Assembly (NCBI GenBank): GCA_038236865.1
Contig: JBBRZI010000004.1
Span: forward strand, 1-64,000
Length of the DNA stretch: 64,000 bases
Source of the DNA: UBA4729 sp038236865
Lineage (GTDB): Bacteria; Patescibacteriota; Saccharimonadia; Saccharimonadales; UBA4665
Reading direction: 5' to 3'
Positions within the stretch are counted from its first letter, which is position 1; every line of letters starts with the position of its first letter. Shown one piece after another: positions 43,867 through 52,917 of this stretch. A program made the position numbers and the translations under genes. The notes under the pieces were generated by a model. The model saw only the letters and a list, made by a program, of their open reading frames with translations, ran no database searches and was not told the origin of the DNA.

Positions 43867-44868
43867 TTGGAATTTATAATCGTAGTCGTTGAAGTCGCGT
43901 TACTGGTGCTAGCTTCGGCTATCTGCTCCGGCTTAAATATTGCCATTATGTCGCTCGACATGGCCGATTTGAAGCGCAAAGCCCACCTGGGCAATCGGCA
44001 GGCCAAACGCGTTCTGCCGCTCAAACAAAGAACGCATCTAACGCTCGCCAGTATCCTGTTGGCCAACGTCGCTGCTGTTTCGGCTACTTCTCTCGTCCTT
44101 GAGACCTACTTTGGCGGGCTGATTGCCGGCATACTAAGTACCCTATTGATTGTGATTTTGGGTGAAGTGATACCGCAGGCGCTGTTCGCCAAGAATCCTC
44201 TGATGTGGGCGAGCTATCTCGCGCCCGTCCTCAGCCTCATGATCAAAGCGACATACCTCGTATCCAAGCCCCTCGAGTTATTGCTCGATACAATGATTGG
44301 TCGCCAGCCGGCAGAGCTCCAAAGCCGTCACGAACTCGGTATGATGATTACGGAACACCTCGGGCACGCCAGCAGTGAGCTCGACGACGACGAAGTCGAA
44401 ATCATCCGTGGTGCCCTCCAACTGAGCGAGAAACGCGTCCGCGATATCATGACGCCGATTACTAAAGTCTATTGGCTGGCGCCCGACACCGTCATTAGCG
44501 AAAAACGCTTAACCGAAATCAAAGCCAGCGGCCTCAGTCGCATACCCATATTTAACCGTTCGGTGACGAAATGTTATGGCATCCTGCTGACGAAAGAAAT
44601 GATAGATATTGACTTTGACGAGCAAAAGTATCGGGTCGATGACCTGCCCCTCCACGCCGTCCAACTGATTGGCAGCAAAACGGCTCTCGACACGATGTTT
44701 CGAGTTTTTATCAACGCCGGTACGCACCTTATCCCGGTTGAGCGCGATGACAACATCGTCGGCATCATTACGATCGAAGATTTAATTGAAGAAATCATCG
44801 GCCAAGAGATCGAGGACGAAACTGATCGCCTCAACAAGAATAAAGTTCGCTTTGCGATGCTTCGCTAA
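43867..44868 (+). CDS. CNNM/CorC-type membrane protein with CBS pair
   Basis: 333 residues beginning at TTG (MEFIIVVVEVALLVL), the only start that keeps the first membrane helix. A DUF21/CNNM domain with three to four helices (about 1-140; SGLNIAIMSLDMADLKRKA) precedes a CBS-domain pair (about 195-330; VRDIMTPITKVYWL, IVGIITIEDLIEEIIGQEI). The usual C-terminal CorC domain is absent. Such proteins export Mg2+ or other divalent cations, controlled by nucleotide at the CBS pair. Its stop overlaps the opposite gene's stop. Confidence 0.88.
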   Translation: MEFIIVVVEVALLVLASAICSGLNIAIMSLDMADLKRKAHLGNRQAKRVLPLKQRTHLTLASILLANVAAVSATSLVLETYFGGLIAGILSTLLIVILGEVIPQALFAKNPLMWASYLAPVLSLMIKATYLVSKPLELLLDTMIGRQPAELQSRHELGMMITEHLGHASSELDDDEVEIIRGALQLSEKRVRDIMTPITKVYWLAPDTVISEKRLTEIKASGLSRIPIFNRSVTKCYGILLTKEMIDIDFDEQKYRVDDLPLHAVQLIGSKTALDTMFRVFINAGTHLIPVERDDNIVGIITIEDLIEEIIGQEIEDETDRLNKNKVRFAMLR

Positions 44869-45458
44869 CTCGTCGAGCGCCAAGTCGGGGATCGGCCGTA
44901 AAGCGCCAGCAGCTTCGCTTGCGCTGAGGCGGTGCTAGCGATTGGAAGTGGCTCGGCAGCGCACGCCTCTGGTTGCACTACACTCGGCAGCGCTGCGGCG
45001 TAATCATAGGCAGCCTGCGCGGCCCCCGGGTCAAAACTAAGCGACATGCCAATGGCAGTAGCTAATCCCCAGGCTTGCACGAGTAAGTCAGTCGCAACCC
45101 GGCGCAGGTACAGGTCATTACTAACGACACCATCGACCGGGTGAGCCAGTTCGTCGGGGTCGGCTTCGGCGGCGGCCAGTTCGGCAGCGTCGGCCGCTAG
45201 CTGCCACTCGGCACTTAGATCAACGGCGGCCTCATCGACAGTGGTTTCGGCTTCGTCGCTAGGCAAGTCAGCCACTTCAACCACTGCGCCGGCCAGGAGG
45301 GTCGGTACTGCAGTCAGTTCGCTCAACATGTAATCGACCAGGTCGCGCACATGCCAGTCAGTACACGGCGTGACATTGGCGAGTTGTTCGGGCCGCACTT
45401 GTCTGATGACGCCGGTCGCCTGAGCGAGACACTTGCTAAATAGTTCCGCTCCATCCAT
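44865..45458 (-). CDS. TIGR03086/DinB-like metal-binding protein
   Basis: 197 residues. The N-terminal QLANVTPCTDWHVRDLVDYML block is typical of mycothiol-dependent maleylpyruvate isomerase-like and TIGR03086 proteins, where the His binds metal. Helical bundle with an acidic middle. Function unknown; family members suggest thiol or detoxification chemistry. AAAGGGAG precedes the ATG. Convergent with CNNM by four overlapping bases. Confidence 0.75.
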   Translation of the reverse strand: MDGAELFSKCLAQATGVIRQVRPEQLANVTPCTDWHVRDLVDYMLSELTAVPTLLAGAVVEVADLPSDEAETTVDEAAVDLSAEWQLAADAAELAAAEADPDELAHPVDGVVSNDLYLRRVATDLLVQAWGLATAIGMSLSFDPGAAQAAYDYAAALPSVVQPEACAAEPLPIASTASAQAKLLALYGRSPTWRSTS

Positions 45459-45584
45459 TGCTCACACTCCCTTTATTTACAGTCCTACTTCGTCATCATA
45501 CGGGTCGGCTCAGAGGCTGACTGTAAGCATTCTCGCAGATCGTGGCGAGCTATGGTGCAAGCGACAGCGGCCGGCAATAGACAG

Positions 45585-46862
45585 CTACAGGAGAGAACTT
45601 TGAGGCGATTGGTCACTACCATCGTCGTCGGCGCCGCTATCGAGCTCTAAGCCCTTAATGCGCGGCATGGCACTGTAGCCGATCTGGCCTTGCATGCTAC
45701 CGATAATGTGCGCGGTGCCCAGTAGCAGTGTATTGGCTTGTTTTTCACGCTGGGCCCATAATTTTTCGTACGCGACGCGCTCTTTTTGGACCTGCAGGGT
45801 CATGGCTTGATACGTCTCAACCATTGACTCAATCTGCTGGATGAATTCGTGGCTCGTCACATAAGCAAACAACGCTTCGGCTTTGCCGCCCTGATTCTGA
45901 GCGAGGGCTTTTTGCAGACCAACGTCGAGCAAGCCTTTGCGTAGCAGCGTGCCGAGAATGATGGCCAGGTTCGGCTTACACACCCAGACCCCATCGAACT
46001 GCCCCATATCGTCGGCTAGGTGCTTCGGCATGGCTTCGGTGATAATAACGGCGACATTGGCTTTGGCCTCGCGCAAGTCTTGCTTGAGTTTAGGTACCCA
46101 GCCGTCCGTCCAGTTTTTGGTGCGTTTGATCTCCCACAATATGACGCCACAGGTCGTACCGCGCGGGCTCTTGACCGTTTGGCTGATATCACCACCCTTG
46201 ACGCCTTTGGCCACCGGCTCGATAGCATCATCGCGAAACGCCGCTGCCAAAGTGGCTTCAAAATCGAGTTCCATAACCTCGCCTTGCATTTGTTGCGAGC
46301 CTTGGGCGGCTTTGCGCTGGGCGTCATCAAGGGCTTTTTGCAAATCGGTGATAGTTTTTTCTTTACCGGCGAGATTCATACGGTGGCGTTCATCGGCCAG
46401 CTTCGTGGCTTCGGCGCGGATCTTGGCGGTCTCTTCGTTCAGCCGCTTCTGCATCTCGAGTTCGGCGTTGTCTTTGGCACTAGTAGCGACGCGGACGGCT
46501 TTTGTAAGTTGCGTCAGCTGCTCGCGCATCTGCATTTTCTCGGATTCGGCGTGGCTTGCATCTTCGCGCAGACTTTTGAGTAGTATGTCGTGCTCGGCAG
46601 TCGCCCGCTTTTGGGCCGACAAGACTTCTGACTCAAGCCGTTTTTTGGTAATCTCCAGTTCAGTTTGGGCTTCCTTTTGAGCCAGCTCCATCGCCGCCTC
46701 GGTGCTGCGCCGAGCCTCAGCTGCGGCTTCGCTTCTGACGCGTGTCAATTCCGCGACGTGCTTTTGGTGTTCGGCAGCCAAAACGCGAGCCTCAATCTGC
46801 CCCTCCAGGGCCTTATCAATCTCAATCTCCACCCCACAACTCGAACAAACTATCGTATTCAT
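45585..46862 (-). CDS. DUF2130 protein (zinc-knuckle, coiled coil, nuclease-like domain)
   Basis: 425 residues. N-terminal IVCSSCGVEIEIDKA has one CxxC; a long charged coiled coil (about 30-205) follows, then the DUF2130 domain (about 210-400) with GGDISQTVKSPRGTTCGVILWEIKRTKNW. The ExK and Asp residues recall restriction-nuclease-like folds, and the layout mirrors RmuC. Function unproven. GATACT lies exactly six bases before the ATG. Confidence 0.85.
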   Translation of the reverse strand: MNTIVCSSCGVEIEIDKALEGQIEARVLAAEHQKHVAELTRVRSEAAAEARRSTEAAMELAQKEAQTELEITKKRLESEVLSAQKRATAEHDILLKSLREDASHAESEKMQMREQLTQLTKAVRVATSAKDNAELEMQKRLNEETAKIRAEATKLADERHRMNLAGKEKTITDLQKALDDAQRKAAQGSQQMQGEVMELDFEATLAAAFRDDAIEPVAKGVKGGDISQTVKSPRGTTCGVILWEIKRTKNWTDGWVPKLKQDLREAKANVAVIITEAMPKHLADDMGQFDGVWVCKPNLAIILGTLLRKGLLDVGLQKALAQNQGGKAEALFAYVTSHEFIQQIESMVETYQAMTLQVQKERVAYEKLWAQREKQANTLLLGTAHIIGSMQGQIGYSAMPRIKGLELDSGADDDGSDQSPQSSLL

Positions 46863-46874
46863 ACTACTAGTATC
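46863..46874 (-). promoter_or_regulatory. Leaderless promoter of the DUF2130 gene
   Basis: GATACT (46869-46874), six bases AGTAGT, ATG at 46862. Confidence 0.5.
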
Positions 46875-46959
46875 TCAGTATTTCGAGACAGCTCAAATAC
46901 TTTTTGCCGGTGATGACATTTTTTTGTTCGGGCCGAGTCGGGGCCGGGGGCCACAGCGG

Positions 46960-46988
46960 TTGATCGAGAAGTGTAATTACGCTATAAT
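46960..46988 (+). promoter_or_regulatory. Promoter of mscS
   Basis: TTGATC (46960-46965) and TATAAT (46983-46988) 17 bases apart. The start codon is 76 bases further on, so this mRNA has a long leader, unlike its neighbours. Confidence 0.65.
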
Positions 46989-46998
46989 ATCAGTAATC

Positions 46999-47046
46999 GG
47001 CAATAGCGTTATTGCCCTAATAAACCGGCGCTGTAAAGCGCTTTTT
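46999..47046 (+). promoter_or_regulatory. Structured leader of mscS with terminator-like hairpin
   Basis: Hairpin 1: GGCAATA-GCGT-TATTGCC (46999-47016). Hairpin 2: GCGCT-GTAA-AGCGC (47028-47041) followed by five Ts (47042-47046). The second resembles a small attenuator between the promoter and the start. No known riboswitch core is recognised. Confidence 0.5.
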
Positions 47047-47064
47047 ACATGAAAAGGACCTGCT

Positions 47065-48087
47065 TTGAACTTACTGGCCGAGAGCCTAACCAATAACACT
47101 ACCCTTGCCGTCAAAGAAATCGTCGATCGGCTGGCTAGCACCATTTTTAGCGCCCATTCAATTCTGGTGTTTGCGTTGTCGCTGGCGACCGCCCTATTAC
47201 TGGGGCGAGTGATAGCCGCCATCTTGCGCCGTCTAGTCGTTATCATCGGTCGGCGGGCCGATAAAACCGAGGACTTGACCGTCGTTAATCGGGTACGTCG
47301 CTACGAAACTATCTTGGTGTTGAGTATTGCTGTCATTCGGACATCTTTAATTCTATTCGCCCTCTACTTCTGGTGGGCACTGACGCACACTTCGGGGAGT
47401 TCCGGACAACCAACAGCAATCATTGGGGCGAGCGCCCTGATCGTAGTGGTGGTCAGCGGTGCGCTCAGCCCAGCGCTGCGCGATATTGCCGCCGGCAGCT
47501 TAATGATGCTCGAAGAATGGTACGGTGTCGGCGATCACATCCGGGTTGAGCCGTTTATGGATCTGCAGGGCGTCGTTGAACGTGTCACGCTTCGCTCAAC
47601 GCGCATCCGCGGCCTCAACGGTGAAGTTATCTGGATCAACAACCAAACCATCCAAGGCGTACGCGTGACGCCCAAAGGCAGCCGAATGATCGGGCTCGAG
47701 CTGTTCGTGACTGACCTCAAAGCCGGCCAACAGCTGATCGAGATCACCAACAAACGCCTGCCGATTGGCCCCCTACTGGTTATTAACCCCCTGGTTATAA
47801 CTTCTACCGAAGAAGTCGGTGATAAGCTCTGGCAAATAACCGCCATCGGCGAAACAGCACCGGGTCGCGAGTGGCTGATCGAACAGTCGGCCACAGAGCT
47901 GATTAAACGCCTCGACGAGGAAAACCCAACCCAAATTATCGCCCACGGCCCACTCGCCCGCTACGCCGATAGCGAGGCCGAACGTCGCTTTACTCGTACC
48001 CTCGCCAACACCCGTAAACGGCAGGCCCCCAAACGCCGTACACTCGTGAAACCAGCGACCGCCCTCAGAAACCGATCAAAAAGTTAG
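47065..48087 (+). CDS. MscS-family mechanosensitive channel
   Basis: 340 residues from a TTG preceded by a good AAAAGGA. Membrane helices near 30-50, 85-108 and 115-140, then the MscS beta domain: DHIRVEPFMDLQGVVERVTLRSTRIRGLNGEVIWINN is the family signature. A basic tail (KRQAPKRRTLVKPATA) ends it. Opens under osmotic downshock to let solutes out. Stop overlaps the opposite membrane-protein gene by four bases. Confidence 0.92.
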   Translation: MNLLAESLTNNTTLAVKEIVDRLASTIFSAHSILVFALSLATALLLGRVIAAILRRLVVIIGRRADKTEDLTVVNRVRRYETILVLSIAVIRTSLILFALYFWWALTHTSGSSGQPTAIIGASALIVVVVSGALSPALRDIAAGSLMMLEEWYGVGDHIRVEPFMDLQGVVERVTLRSTRIRGLNGEVIWINNQTIQGVRVTPKGSRMIGLELFVTDLKAGQQLIEITNKRLPIGPLLVINPLVITSTEEVGDKLWQITAIGETAPGREWLIEQSATELIKRLDEENPTQIIAHGPLARYADSEAERRFTRTLANTRKRQAPKRRTLVKPATALRNRSKS

Positions 48088-49118
48088 TCCTCGGCGTCTA
48101 GGCGTTGTTCTTGATAGATCGCGTAGCGGAGCGCAATCAGCAGTAGTAGGTTTGCCAGAAAACCGGGGATTGCCCCGAATTGAATGCGCGAGAATATAAA
48201 GAATTCTGTCAGTAATAAGTTAACGAGCGTGGCCCGTCGAAACCATTCGAACCCGGCGAGCCGTGAGCGCGTCAATTTGAGTGCGCCGATCACTGCAAAG
48301 ACCGCGGCCACGAGGGAAGCCAGTAATTGTCCGATAATTAATTCCGAGCCGTACGAATCAGCTCCGCGCAATAACGCCGTGAGATCATCAAAGTTATTAA
48401 AAATGCTGGCAAAGATCGTCACTAAAAATAACACTGCTTCAGCTATAAACAACGCCCCGACCAGACGATCAGAGCCACGCAGCTTCCAGAAGCGTCGATA
48501 CTGCCGGCTCATGGACTCGAGCAAACGATAGAACCGATTGGGTCCATCAGTTGGGACCAGTTCGACGCGCCCCAGCAGAACACGCAGCTCCTTGGTGATG
48601 AAACTCGATTGATCGGCGTGGGCCAACAAGTCACGAATCCGGGCCCGCTCCAGCCGATCCATATCGTGCAGGACGGCTTCCTCAAACTGATTAAGGGCAT
48701 TGAGTTGGTACTCCTGGCTAGTCAGCCGTTGGGTGCGGCTCAAAAAGTTAAACAGCAGGTACAACACAATAAAAATTGCATAAATAATACCGATGGTGGG
48801 CCGGAAAAAGTAGTTGTTATCTTTCGTTAAAAACTTACCGAGTTCATCAATAAAAATACCAAAGCCGACACCGCCGACGATGGCGGCCAGACGCAGCACC
48901 CGCGCCCCTAAAAACGAGATCGTGAGGGTGATCGACGCCAGCATCAGCAAGCCGCCGTACAACATGTGCGCGATGTGCAAGCTGCCGCCGCCGACCTGCG
49001 GATAGCCAGCCAAGTAGAGCGCAAACCGCAGTAGCAGCAAGCTGGTGGCGGCCGAAATCAAGAAAAATTCAAAGTTATCGCGGGCCGAGACATTGCGGTG
49101 AAAGATGTTCTTTAGCAT
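48084..49118 (-). CDS. Multi-pass membrane protein, function unknown
   Basis: 344 residues. Four N-terminal membrane helices (about 18-38, 46-66, 72-92, 108-128) surround IDELGKFLTKDNNYFFRP, a conserved-looking polar stretch. A cytoplasmic helical part (about 130-225) follows, then three or four helices to the C-terminus. No family recognised. TATACT lies nine bases before the ATG, so the leader is very short and overlaps a TAAGGT sequence. Confidence 0.65.
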   Translation of the reverse strand: MLKNIFHRNVSARDNFEFFLISAATSLLLLRFALYLAGYPQVGGGSLHIAHMLYGGLLMLASITLTISFLGARVLRLAAIVGGVGFGIFIDELGKFLTKDNNYFFRPTIGIIYAIFIVLYLLFNFLSRTQRLTSQEYQLNALNQFEEAVLHDMDRLERARIRDLLAHADQSSFITKELRVLLGRVELVPTDGPNRFYRLLESMSRQYRRFWKLRGSDRLVGALFIAEAVLFLVTIFASIFNNFDDLTALLRGADSYGSELIIGQLLASLVAAVFAVIGALKLTRSRLAGFEWFRRATLVNLLLTEFFIFSRIQFGAIPGFLANLLLLIALRYAIYQEQRLDAED

Positions 49119-49141
49119 TTGACCTTAAGTATAGCGTAGTT

Positions 49142-49218
49142 GGTAGATGGTAGTTAGTAGATGGTAGTTGGGGGAGCTCGAGCTCACCCCATCTACCATC
49201 TACCATTCCCTAACTACC
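49142..49218. repeat. Compound direct and inverted repeat downstream of typA
   Basis: GGTAGATGGTAG (49142-49153) faces CTACCATCTACC (49193-49204) as perfect 12-bp arms; TAGATGGTAGTT is repeated in tandem at 49144 and 49158 (14-base period); GGTAGTTAG (49149-49157) faces CTAACTACC (49210-49218); an AGCTCGAGCT palindrome (49175-49184) is at the centre. It sits between the typA stop and the next minus-strand gene. Possible transcript end or small mobile repeat. Confidence 0.7.
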
Positions 49219-49224
49219 TTTTTA

Positions 49225-51042
49225 TTAGCGTTTGCGTTTTTTGGCGTCGAGTTCGCGTTTGCGCAAGCGCAAGTTTTTCGGCGTGACTTCGAGGAGCTCG
49301 TCGTTCTCGAGGAAGTCAAGACACTGCTCCAAGCTAAAGATAGTTGGCGGCGTTAATTGGACGACACCATCACTCGAGCTCGAGCGCATGTTGGTGAGGT
49401 GTTTAGGCTTGCAGACGTTCATTTCCATGTCTTCTTGGCGGGTATTAAGGCCGACGATCTGGCCGGCATAGACCTTTTGGGCCGGGTTCACAAATACGGT
49501 ACCGCGGGCTTCGGCGTTCTGGAGAGAGTAGGGAGTGGTAACGCCCTGTTCAAACGCAATCAAGACACCGTTGCGTAGCTGGTTGTGCCCGGCGGTATGT
49601 GTTTGGTAGCCGATGGTCAAAGAGTTCATGACAATCGTGCCCTTGGTGTTGGTAATGAGGATGTTGCGCATACCGAGCAGTGAACGGGTAGGCAGTTCAT
49701 AAATCAGCTTCGTGACCCCTTTGGGGCTAGCAAACTGCTCCTTGAGCGTGGCCCGGCGAACACCGAGTTCCATTTGAACGGTACCGACATGTTCGGCTGG
49801 GACTTCAATGATGAGTTCCTCGACTGGCTCGAGCGTCTGGCCGTCTTTTTCAATCGTGACAACCTGGGGGCGGCCGACTTCGAATTCATAACCTTCACGG
49901 CGCATAGTTTCAATCAGCACACCGAGGTGAAGTTCACCGCGGCCAGCCACCGTAAAGCCAATACCATCATCTTCGACGTGCAGCCCAACGTTGGTTTCAA
50001 TTTCCCGCTTCAGCCGATCGCTAATTTGGCGAGAGGTACTGAATTCACCCTCGACACCCTTAAACGGAGAAGTGTTCGGACCGAGATAAATGCGCAGGGT
50101 TGGCGCCTCGACTTCAATAATTGGCAAGGCCTCGGGGGTGATGGCATCGGCAATCGTTTCGCCGATTTGGGCACCGGGGATACCCGTCAATTGGACGATA
50201 TCACCAGCCACACCGGCCGGAACTTCCGTCTTACTGATACCTTGGCTCATAAAGATGTTATCGACTTTAGCTTTGACAAAAGTACCATCTTTTTTACACA
50301 AGATGACTTGGTCGCCGGCCGTAACGTGACCGCGAGTAATGCGGCCGATGGCGTACTTACCCTTGAAAGTGTCGTGGGCCAGGGCGGTGACGAGCATTTG
50401 GAACGGCTTGTCGATTTCGATGCTTGGAGCGGGGATTTTGGCGATAATAGCGTCAAAGATAACACTGAGGTCACCGTCTTCTTCGAAATCGTCGGGCGGC
50501 GTTGTCCAAGCTTTGCCGGCGCGACCAGCAGCATAATAGACCGGATAGTGCAGTTGGTCTTCATGGACGGCCAGCTCAAGGAACAAATCGGCTAGTTCGT
50601 CTTCGACTGCTTTGATACGGCGGCCGGCTTTGTCGATCTTGTTGATAATAACGATGGGGGTGAGTTCAGCAGCGAGAGCTTTGGAGAGGACAAACTTGGT
50701 CTGCGGCATCGGGCCTTCTTGGGCATCGACAATCAGCAAGCAGCCATCCGCCATGTTGAGGGTACGTTCTACTTCACCGGAGAAATCGGCGTGTCCGGGC
50801 GTATCGATGATGTTAATCCGGTAATCTTCGTGTTGCACGGCGGTAATCTTGGCAGTAATGGTAATGCCGCGCTCGCGCTCTTGGTCGCCGCTGTCCATAA
50901 TCAGCGTCTGGCTCATTTCGGCCTGATTGTCGCGAAAGGTCTGGGACTGCTTGAGCAGGCCGTCGACGAGTGTGGTTTTGCCGTGGTCAACGTGGGCGAT
51001 AATAGCAATATTACGAATTTTAGTAGGATCTTGAGTGTTCAT
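49225..51042 (-). CDS. typA: GTP-binding translation factor TypA/BipA
   Basis: 605 residues from the ATG at 51042 (MNTQDPTKIRNIAIIAHVDHGKTT), the normal family N-terminus; an ATG 12 codons upstream is the alternative. G1 AHVDHGKTT at 16-24, G3 DTPGHADFSGEVER, G4 NKIDKAGRR. Ribosome-associated GTPase for 50S assembly and stress growth. The C-terminus ends in a basic RLRKRELDAKKRKR tail. Confidence 0.96.
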   Translation of the reverse strand: MNTQDPTKIRNIAIIAHVDHGKTTLVDGLLKQSQTFRDNQAEMSQTLIMDSGDQERERGITITAKITAVQHEDYRINIIDTPGHADFSGEVERTLNMADGCLLIVDAQEGPMPQTKFVLSKALAAELTPIVIINKIDKAGRRIKAVEDELADLFLELAVHEDQLHYPVYYAAGRAGKAWTTPPDDFEEDGDLSVIFDAIIAKIPAPSIEIDKPFQMLVTALAHDTFKGKYAIGRITRGHVTAGDQVILCKKDGTFVKAKVDNIFMSQGISKTEVPAGVAGDIVQLTGIPGAQIGETIADAITPEALPIIEVEAPTLRIYLGPNTSPFKGVEGEFSTSRQISDRLKREIETNVGLHVEDDGIGFTVAGRGELHLGVLIETMRREGYEFEVGRPQVVTIEKDGQTLEPVEELIIEVPAEHVGTVQMELGVRRATLKEQFASPKGVTKLIYELPTRSLLGMRNILITNTKGTIVMNSLTIGYQTHTAGHNQLRNGVLIAFEQGVTTPYSLQNAEARGTVFVNPAQKVYAGQIVGLNTRQEDMEMNVCKPKHLTNMRSSSSDGVVQLTPPTIFSLEQCLDFLENDELLEVTPKNLRLRKRELDAKKRKR

Positions 51043-51248
51043 ATCGGATAACGCCTTACTTAATTTTATGCTTAACATTAAAATAAGTGCGTCAAACGCA
51101 CTCGTCGCATTACCTTGATTATAGCATAAGCTTCCCTGTTGAGCAATGCCTTAGGCGGCGGTATATGGGGTGTCAGCAGTTAGTGGTTGGGGGTTAGCTC
51201 GATGTTAGAGAGAAAGCTACCTTTCAGCCACTGTCATGTCAGGCTCGT

Positions 51249-51271
51249 TAGCACTGCGTTTAGCAGTGCTA
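51249..51271. repeat. Perfect 9-bp hairpin
   Basis: TAGCACTGC-GTTTA-GCAGTGCTA. No T-run on the plus strand. Upstream of rarA and of typA's start. Confidence 0.6.
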
Positions 51272-51322
51272 TATACGTAAGCCCAAGAAAACCTTCTTAT
51301 AAAATTATAGTTTTCCTGGTGT

Positions 51323-51406
51323 GAAGCGGTTGCGCGGTATCCAGGCGAGCCTTATTTTCTGGATCCCGGATCAAGCCCGGGATGACAATCCTGCAACGTA
51401 GGCTTC
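51323..51406. repeat. Nested palindromic repeat element
   Basis: Outer arms GAAGC (51323-51327)/GCTTC (51402-51406) and GTTGC (51329-51333)/GCAAC (51393-51397); inner ATCCAG (51339-51344)/CTGGAT (51359-51364) and ATCCCGG (51363-51369)/CCGGGAT (51377-51383). The GGATCCCGGATCAAG core resembles palindromic intergenic repeats widespread in Alphaproteobacteria, recalled from memory. Likely a small non-coding mobile repeat. Confidence 0.55.
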
Positions 51407-51493
51407 GTTTTAAAGCTGGGGCAATCATTCGCGACAGCAATAACCATTATTTAACCACCGAACAAATACACCGCCCGACATCCGCGCATGCGC

Positions 51494-51505
51494 TACAATG
51501 AAATT
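51494..51505 (+). promoter_or_regulatory. Leaderless promoter of rarA
   Basis: TACAAT (51494-51499), six bases GAAATT, ATG at 51506. Confidence 0.6.
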
Positions 51506-52693
51506 ATGGATTCAAGACCCCTCGCCGAGCGCGCCCGCCCCACAACCCTGGCTGATGTCATCGGTCAGCAGCATTTAGTCGGTGCCGGCAAGATCATCCG
51601 CGAAATAATTGACCACAAGCAACCGACCAGTCTCATCTTATGGGGGCCGCCCGGCAGCGGCAAAACCACCCTGGCGCGGATCATTGCCCGCGAAACCGGC
51701 GCCGAATTCGTGGAGCTGAGTGCTGTCACCTCTGGTAAGGCCGACGTCGTCAAAGTTATCGCCCGGGCCGAGCAAAACCGGCGCCTCGCCATGCAGACTA
51801 TCCTGTTTGTCGACGAAATCCACCGCTTCAATAAAGCCCAGCAGGACGCCTTCCTGCCCCACGTCGAAGACGGCACTATTATTCTGATTGGCGCCACCAC
51901 CGAAAACCCTAGTTTTGAGATCATCAACCCATTGCTCAGCCGGTCGCGTGTGCTGGTGCTCGAACCCCTCGACACCCCCAGCATCACGGCAATCGTCAAA
52001 CGGGCCGCCCTCAGCCTACAGCTTTCGTCCAAGCAACTGCCCGCTCGGAGTATCGATTTGCTCGCGCAATTATCCGGTGGCGATGCCCGGGTGGCCCTCG
52101 GCAACCTCGAGCTAGCCTTTCAGTTAGCTGCCGGTTCACCCATCACAACTCAAGTCGTCGAAACTGCCGCTCAAACCCGCCTGCCCGGCTACGACAAAAA
52201 AGGCGAGCAGCACTACAACATTATCAGTGCTTTCATAAAAAGCCTGCGCGGCAACGACGCCACGGCTGCCCTCTACTACCTGGCCCGGATGCTCCAAGCT
52301 GGCGAGGATCCAAAATTTATCACGCGGCGAATGGTCATATTCGCGTCAGAAGACATTGGCTTGGCGGCCCCGGCGGCACTTAATCTGGCCGTCTCGACTT
52401 TTTTGGCCGTCGAACGGATCGGGCTGCCCGAAGCCAGCTACAATATCTACCACTGTGCGGCCGTACTCGCCAAAGCCCAAAAGTCACGGGTGCTCACGGA
52501 TGCCATGCATGCCGCCCAAGCCGCCGCCGAGATCTACGCCGATCTGCCGGTGCCGCTACATCTCCGCAATGCCCCGACTAAACTCATGAAGGACCTCGGC
52601 TACGGCAAAGGCGCCAAGTGGGAGGCCGGCTTTGAGCACCCCAAAGGCTTTCTGCCACCGGAGCTAGCGAATAGTGACTTCTTTGCGAGCTAA
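51506..52693 (+). CDS. rarA: Replication-associated recombination protein RarA
   Basis: 395 residues from the ATG at 51506 (MDSRPLAERARPTTLADVIG), the standard family start. AAA+ ATPase with Walker A WGPPGSGKTT, Walker B FVDEIHRFNKAQQD, sensor GATTENPSFEI, and the C-terminal MgsA tetramer domain (DPKFITRRMVIFASEDIGLA). Works at stalled forks. The only repair gene in the neighbourhood apart from uvrB and the AlkA-like gene. Confidence 0.95.
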   Translation: MDSRPLAERARPTTLADVIGQQHLVGAGKIIREIIDHKQPTSLILWGPPGSGKTTLARIIARETGAEFVELSAVTSGKADVVKVIARAEQNRRLAMQTILFVDEIHRFNKAQQDAFLPHVEDGTIILIGATTENPSFEIINPLLSRSRVLVLEPLDTPSITAIVKRAALSLQLSSKQLPARSIDLLAQLSGGDARVALGNLELAFQLAAGSPITTQVVETAAQTRLPGYDKKGEQHYNIISAFIKSLRGNDATAALYYLARMLQAGEDPKFITRRMVIFASEDIGLAAPAALNLAVSTFLAVERIGLPEASYNIYHCAAVLAKAQKSRVLTDAMHAAQAAAEIYADLPVPLHLRNAPTKLMKDLGYGKGAKWEAGFEHPKGFLPPELANSDFFAS

Positions 52694-52822
52694 GCCGCCC
52701 ACACGTCAAACAGCCTAGACAACCAATTATAAGGCCGCCCGAGCGCACTGAGATTGCTCGCGAGCCCGCATGTTAGCAATCGGATCCAGCACGTCGCCGA
52801 GCGGCCACGAAGAGTAGCATAC

Positions 52823-52838
52823 CGCCGCCAAAGCGGCG
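52823..52838. repeat. Small GC hairpin downstream of rarA
   Basis: CGCCGC-CAAA-GCGGCG between the convergent ends of rarA and the pilin-like operon. Could help end both transcripts; no T-run on either side. Confidence 0.3.
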
Positions 52839-52917
52839 AGCCCAATCGAGCCTACATCAACTGTTTTTAGAGTCTGCACTATTGTTTACATAGAGCAGAC
52901 TGCTCCACCCAGTCGGG

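Larger units (their letters stand above)
51043..51505. other. Long intergenic region with palindromic elements
   Basis: Nearly 460 bases between typA and rarA. Contents: typA leader, a 9-bp perfect hairpin at 51249-51271, a nested palindromic element at 51323-51406, and the rarA promoter at 51494. No open frame of note and no RNA family recognised. Confidence 0.6.
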
